Assembly: GCA_937875035.1 (NCBI GenBank)
Contig: CALNCF010000440.1
Span: forward strand, 1 to 8,410
Length of the DNA stretch: 8,410 bases
Source of the DNA: an uncultured Sphingobacteriaceae bacterium
GTDB lineage: Bacteria > Bacteroidota > Bacteroidia > Sphingobacteriales > Sphingobacteriaceae
Direction: 5' to 3'
The notes beneath the pieces were generated by a model that was not told the origin of the DNA, ran no database searches, and saw only the letters and a program-made list of their open reading frames with translations. A program made the translations under genes and the position numbers. Numbering within the stretch: the first letter of the stretch is position 1; each line of letters opens with the position of its first letter. Shown here piece after piece: positions 7,299 to 8,410 of the stretch.

Positions 7299-7377
7299 TC
7301 CTCAGCAAAAGGTAACAAGCTTGTTAAGGGCAAATGAAGCAGGTGAAAGTTCGTTATCATGCATAAAAAAAATACTC

Positions 7378-8127
7378 ATGTATATTATACCAGCCATTGA
7401 TATTTTAAACGGGAAAGTAGTGCGCCTGACCGAGGGTGATTATAAACGGGTGACCGAATATAACCTGAGCCTGAAAGAGGCGATCGCGCAGTTCTCTTCC
7501 AACGGAACGGACTTCGTACAGATCATCGACCTGAACGGAGCCAAGGGTGATTTCAGCAACCAGCAATTCGTGCTGGACGCGCTGAAAGGTTCGCCGATCA
7601 AGGTACAGTATGGCGGCGGGGTACGAAGCATCGAAAAAGTGAAAGAGCTGATCGACCTGGGCTTTCACCGTATTGTGATCGGTACCCAGGCCATTACCGA
7701 ACCTGATTTCCTGGAGAAGCTCAGCCAGGAGATCTGCGGGAAAGAAAGCTGCTCGGACCAGGTGGTGATCGCCATTGATGTGCTCGACGGGATTATTAAG
7801 CACAGCGGCTGGACGGAATCGGCGGATATGGAGCTGCTGAAATACATTGATAAATGTGTGAGCCTGGGCTACTTCCGTTTCCTCTGCACCGACATCAGCA
7901 AGGACGGGCGCATGGAGGGGATCAACACGGATCTTTACCAGCAGATCAAATCACAATATCCTTTCATCAAGGTGATCGCTTCGGGCGGGATTTCTTCCGT
8001 AGAAGACTTCAAAGCCTTGCAGGATGTGAAAGTAGAAGCAGCCGTTGTGGGTAAAGCCATTTACGAGGGCATGCTTAAAGTAGAAGACATTAAACGCTGG
8101 AACCTGCAATCACTGGTTAATTTTTAA
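7378..8127 (+). CDS. hisA: Phosphoribosylformimino-5-aminoimidazole carboxamide ribotide isomerase (HisA)
   Basis: HisA carries out the Amadori rearrangement of ProFAR to PRFAR, the fourth step of histidine biosynthesis, in the cytoplasm. The 249-residue length is normal. The TIM-barrel motifs are all present: MYIIPAID8ILNGKVVRL with the catalytic Asp8, QIIDLNGAKG (48-57), VQYGGGVRS (77-84) for phosphate binding, VVIAID134VLDG with the second catalytic Asp, GW at 144-145, TDISKDGRMEG (171-181), and IASGGISS (200-207). The start is the ATG at 7378. The frame stays open upstream to a TTG at 7321, but the family always begins at this point, and an A-rich stretch (7365-7372), common before Bacteroidota genes, precedes it. 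No his gene lies directly upstream; a divergent membrane-protein gene does, so hisA probably leads its transcript. Its TAA overlaps the ATG of the next gene by one base. It appears intact and functional. Confidence 0.97.
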   Translation: MYIIPAIDILNGKVVRLTEGDYKRVTEYNLSLKEAIAQFSSNGTDFVQIIDLNGAKGDFSNQQFVLDALKGSPIKVQYGGGVRSIEKVKELIDLGFHRIVIGTQAITEPDFLEKLSQEICGKESCSDQVVIAIDVLDGIIKHSGWTESADMELLKYIDKCVSLGYFRFLCTDISKDGRMEGINTDLYQQIKSQYPFIKVIASGGISSVEDFKALQDVKVEAAVVGKAIYEGMLKVEDIKRWNLQSLVNF

Positions 8128-8410
8128 TGATCGAAGTACAACAGGCAGCAGCCCTGCCGGGCCATCAGCATCCTATCTATACGGTTAGCAATTCCCGAAA
8201 AGAGCATATCATCTTTACCGGGGGTGGCGAAGCCTCCGTGGTTGAATGGAGCCTGAAAACGCTTCAGCCTATCAAGATCCTTTTTAAAACCAGGGGCAGC
8301 ATTTATGCCCTGCATTCCCCCGAAGACCTGAACCTCCTGGTCAGCGGCGACCGTACCGGAGCGATCTTCGCTTTCGATTTTGAAAAGCAGGAGCTCGTAA
8401 AAGAGCTGAA
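8127..8410 (+). CDS. WD40-repeat protein (N-terminal part, cut by window edge)
   Basis: The first 94 residues of a beta-propeller protein; the frame stays open to the right edge. Two WD40-type blades are visible. The first runs from GH12 (PGHQHPIYTVSNS) through FTGGGEASVVEWSLKT (30-45). The second is SIYALHSPED (58-67) followed by LLVSGDRTGAIFAFDFEK (70-87). Each blade ends in the usual hydrophobic-Asp or WD-like position: VVEW, and AFDF in place of a final WD. There is no signal peptide, so it is likely cytoplasmic and a protein-interaction scaffold. The ATG (8127-8129) overlaps the hisA stop by one base (TAATG), indicating translational coupling. A WD40 protein has no known part in histidine synthesis, so the link may be only transcriptional. 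The usual 6-8 blades would need several hundred more bases. Confidence 0.85.
   Translation, partial: MIEVQQAAALPGHQHPIYTVSNSRKEHIIFTGGGEASVVEWSLKTLQPIKILFKTRGSIYALHSPEDLNLLVSGDRTGAIFAFDFEKQELVKEL

Overview
The window looks like chromosomal DNA from a member of the Bacteroidota, most likely a Chitinophagaceae-type organism of intermediate G+C. The pointers are a BatA-type double-transmembrane N-terminus followed by a von Willebrand A-like segment, a DUF4199 membrane protein, a dihydroorotase paralogue of the degenerate kind, A-rich stretches instead of strong Shine-Dalgarno sites before some genes, and TAnnTTTG-like promoter boxes. There are no RNA genes, insertion sequences, CRISPR arrays or phage genes, and no gene-free stretch longer than 175 bases.

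Minus strand (about 1-7193): seven genes lie head to tail and read leftward. In transcription order they are a BatA/vWA-like membrane protein, a dihydroorotase homologue, an unrecognised very acidic protein, a DUF4199 four-helix membrane protein, a family 2 (polyprenyl-phosphate type) glycosyltransferase, an NAD-dependent sugar epimerase/dehydratase, and the N-terminal 145 residues of a GT4-type glycosyltransferase that runs off the left edge. The first five are packed with gaps of 7, -1, 19 and 17 bases, so they are probably one operon. The last two follow after 69 and 94 bases. The 69-base gap holds a short inverted repeat. The distal end has a cell-envelope or glycan assembly theme: the epimerase would make a nucleotide sugar, and the two glycosyltransferases would use sugars of this kind.

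Plus strand (7378-8410): hisA (histidine biosynthesis) starts a rightward transcript from a 184-base divergent intergenic region. It overlaps by one base the start of a WD40-repeat gene that is cut by the right edge.

The most notable point is the dihydroorotase homologue. Its fold signatures are intact, but nearly all metal ligands and the substrate-binding Arg of the family are replaced (HxH to NxN, later His to Asn, catalytic Asp to Gln). It should therefore be a non-catalytic pseudoenzyme. It is translationally coupled to an acidic orphan protein and sits downstream of a BatA-like membrane protein. The other points of interest are the acidic protein and the WD40 gene coupled to hisA.
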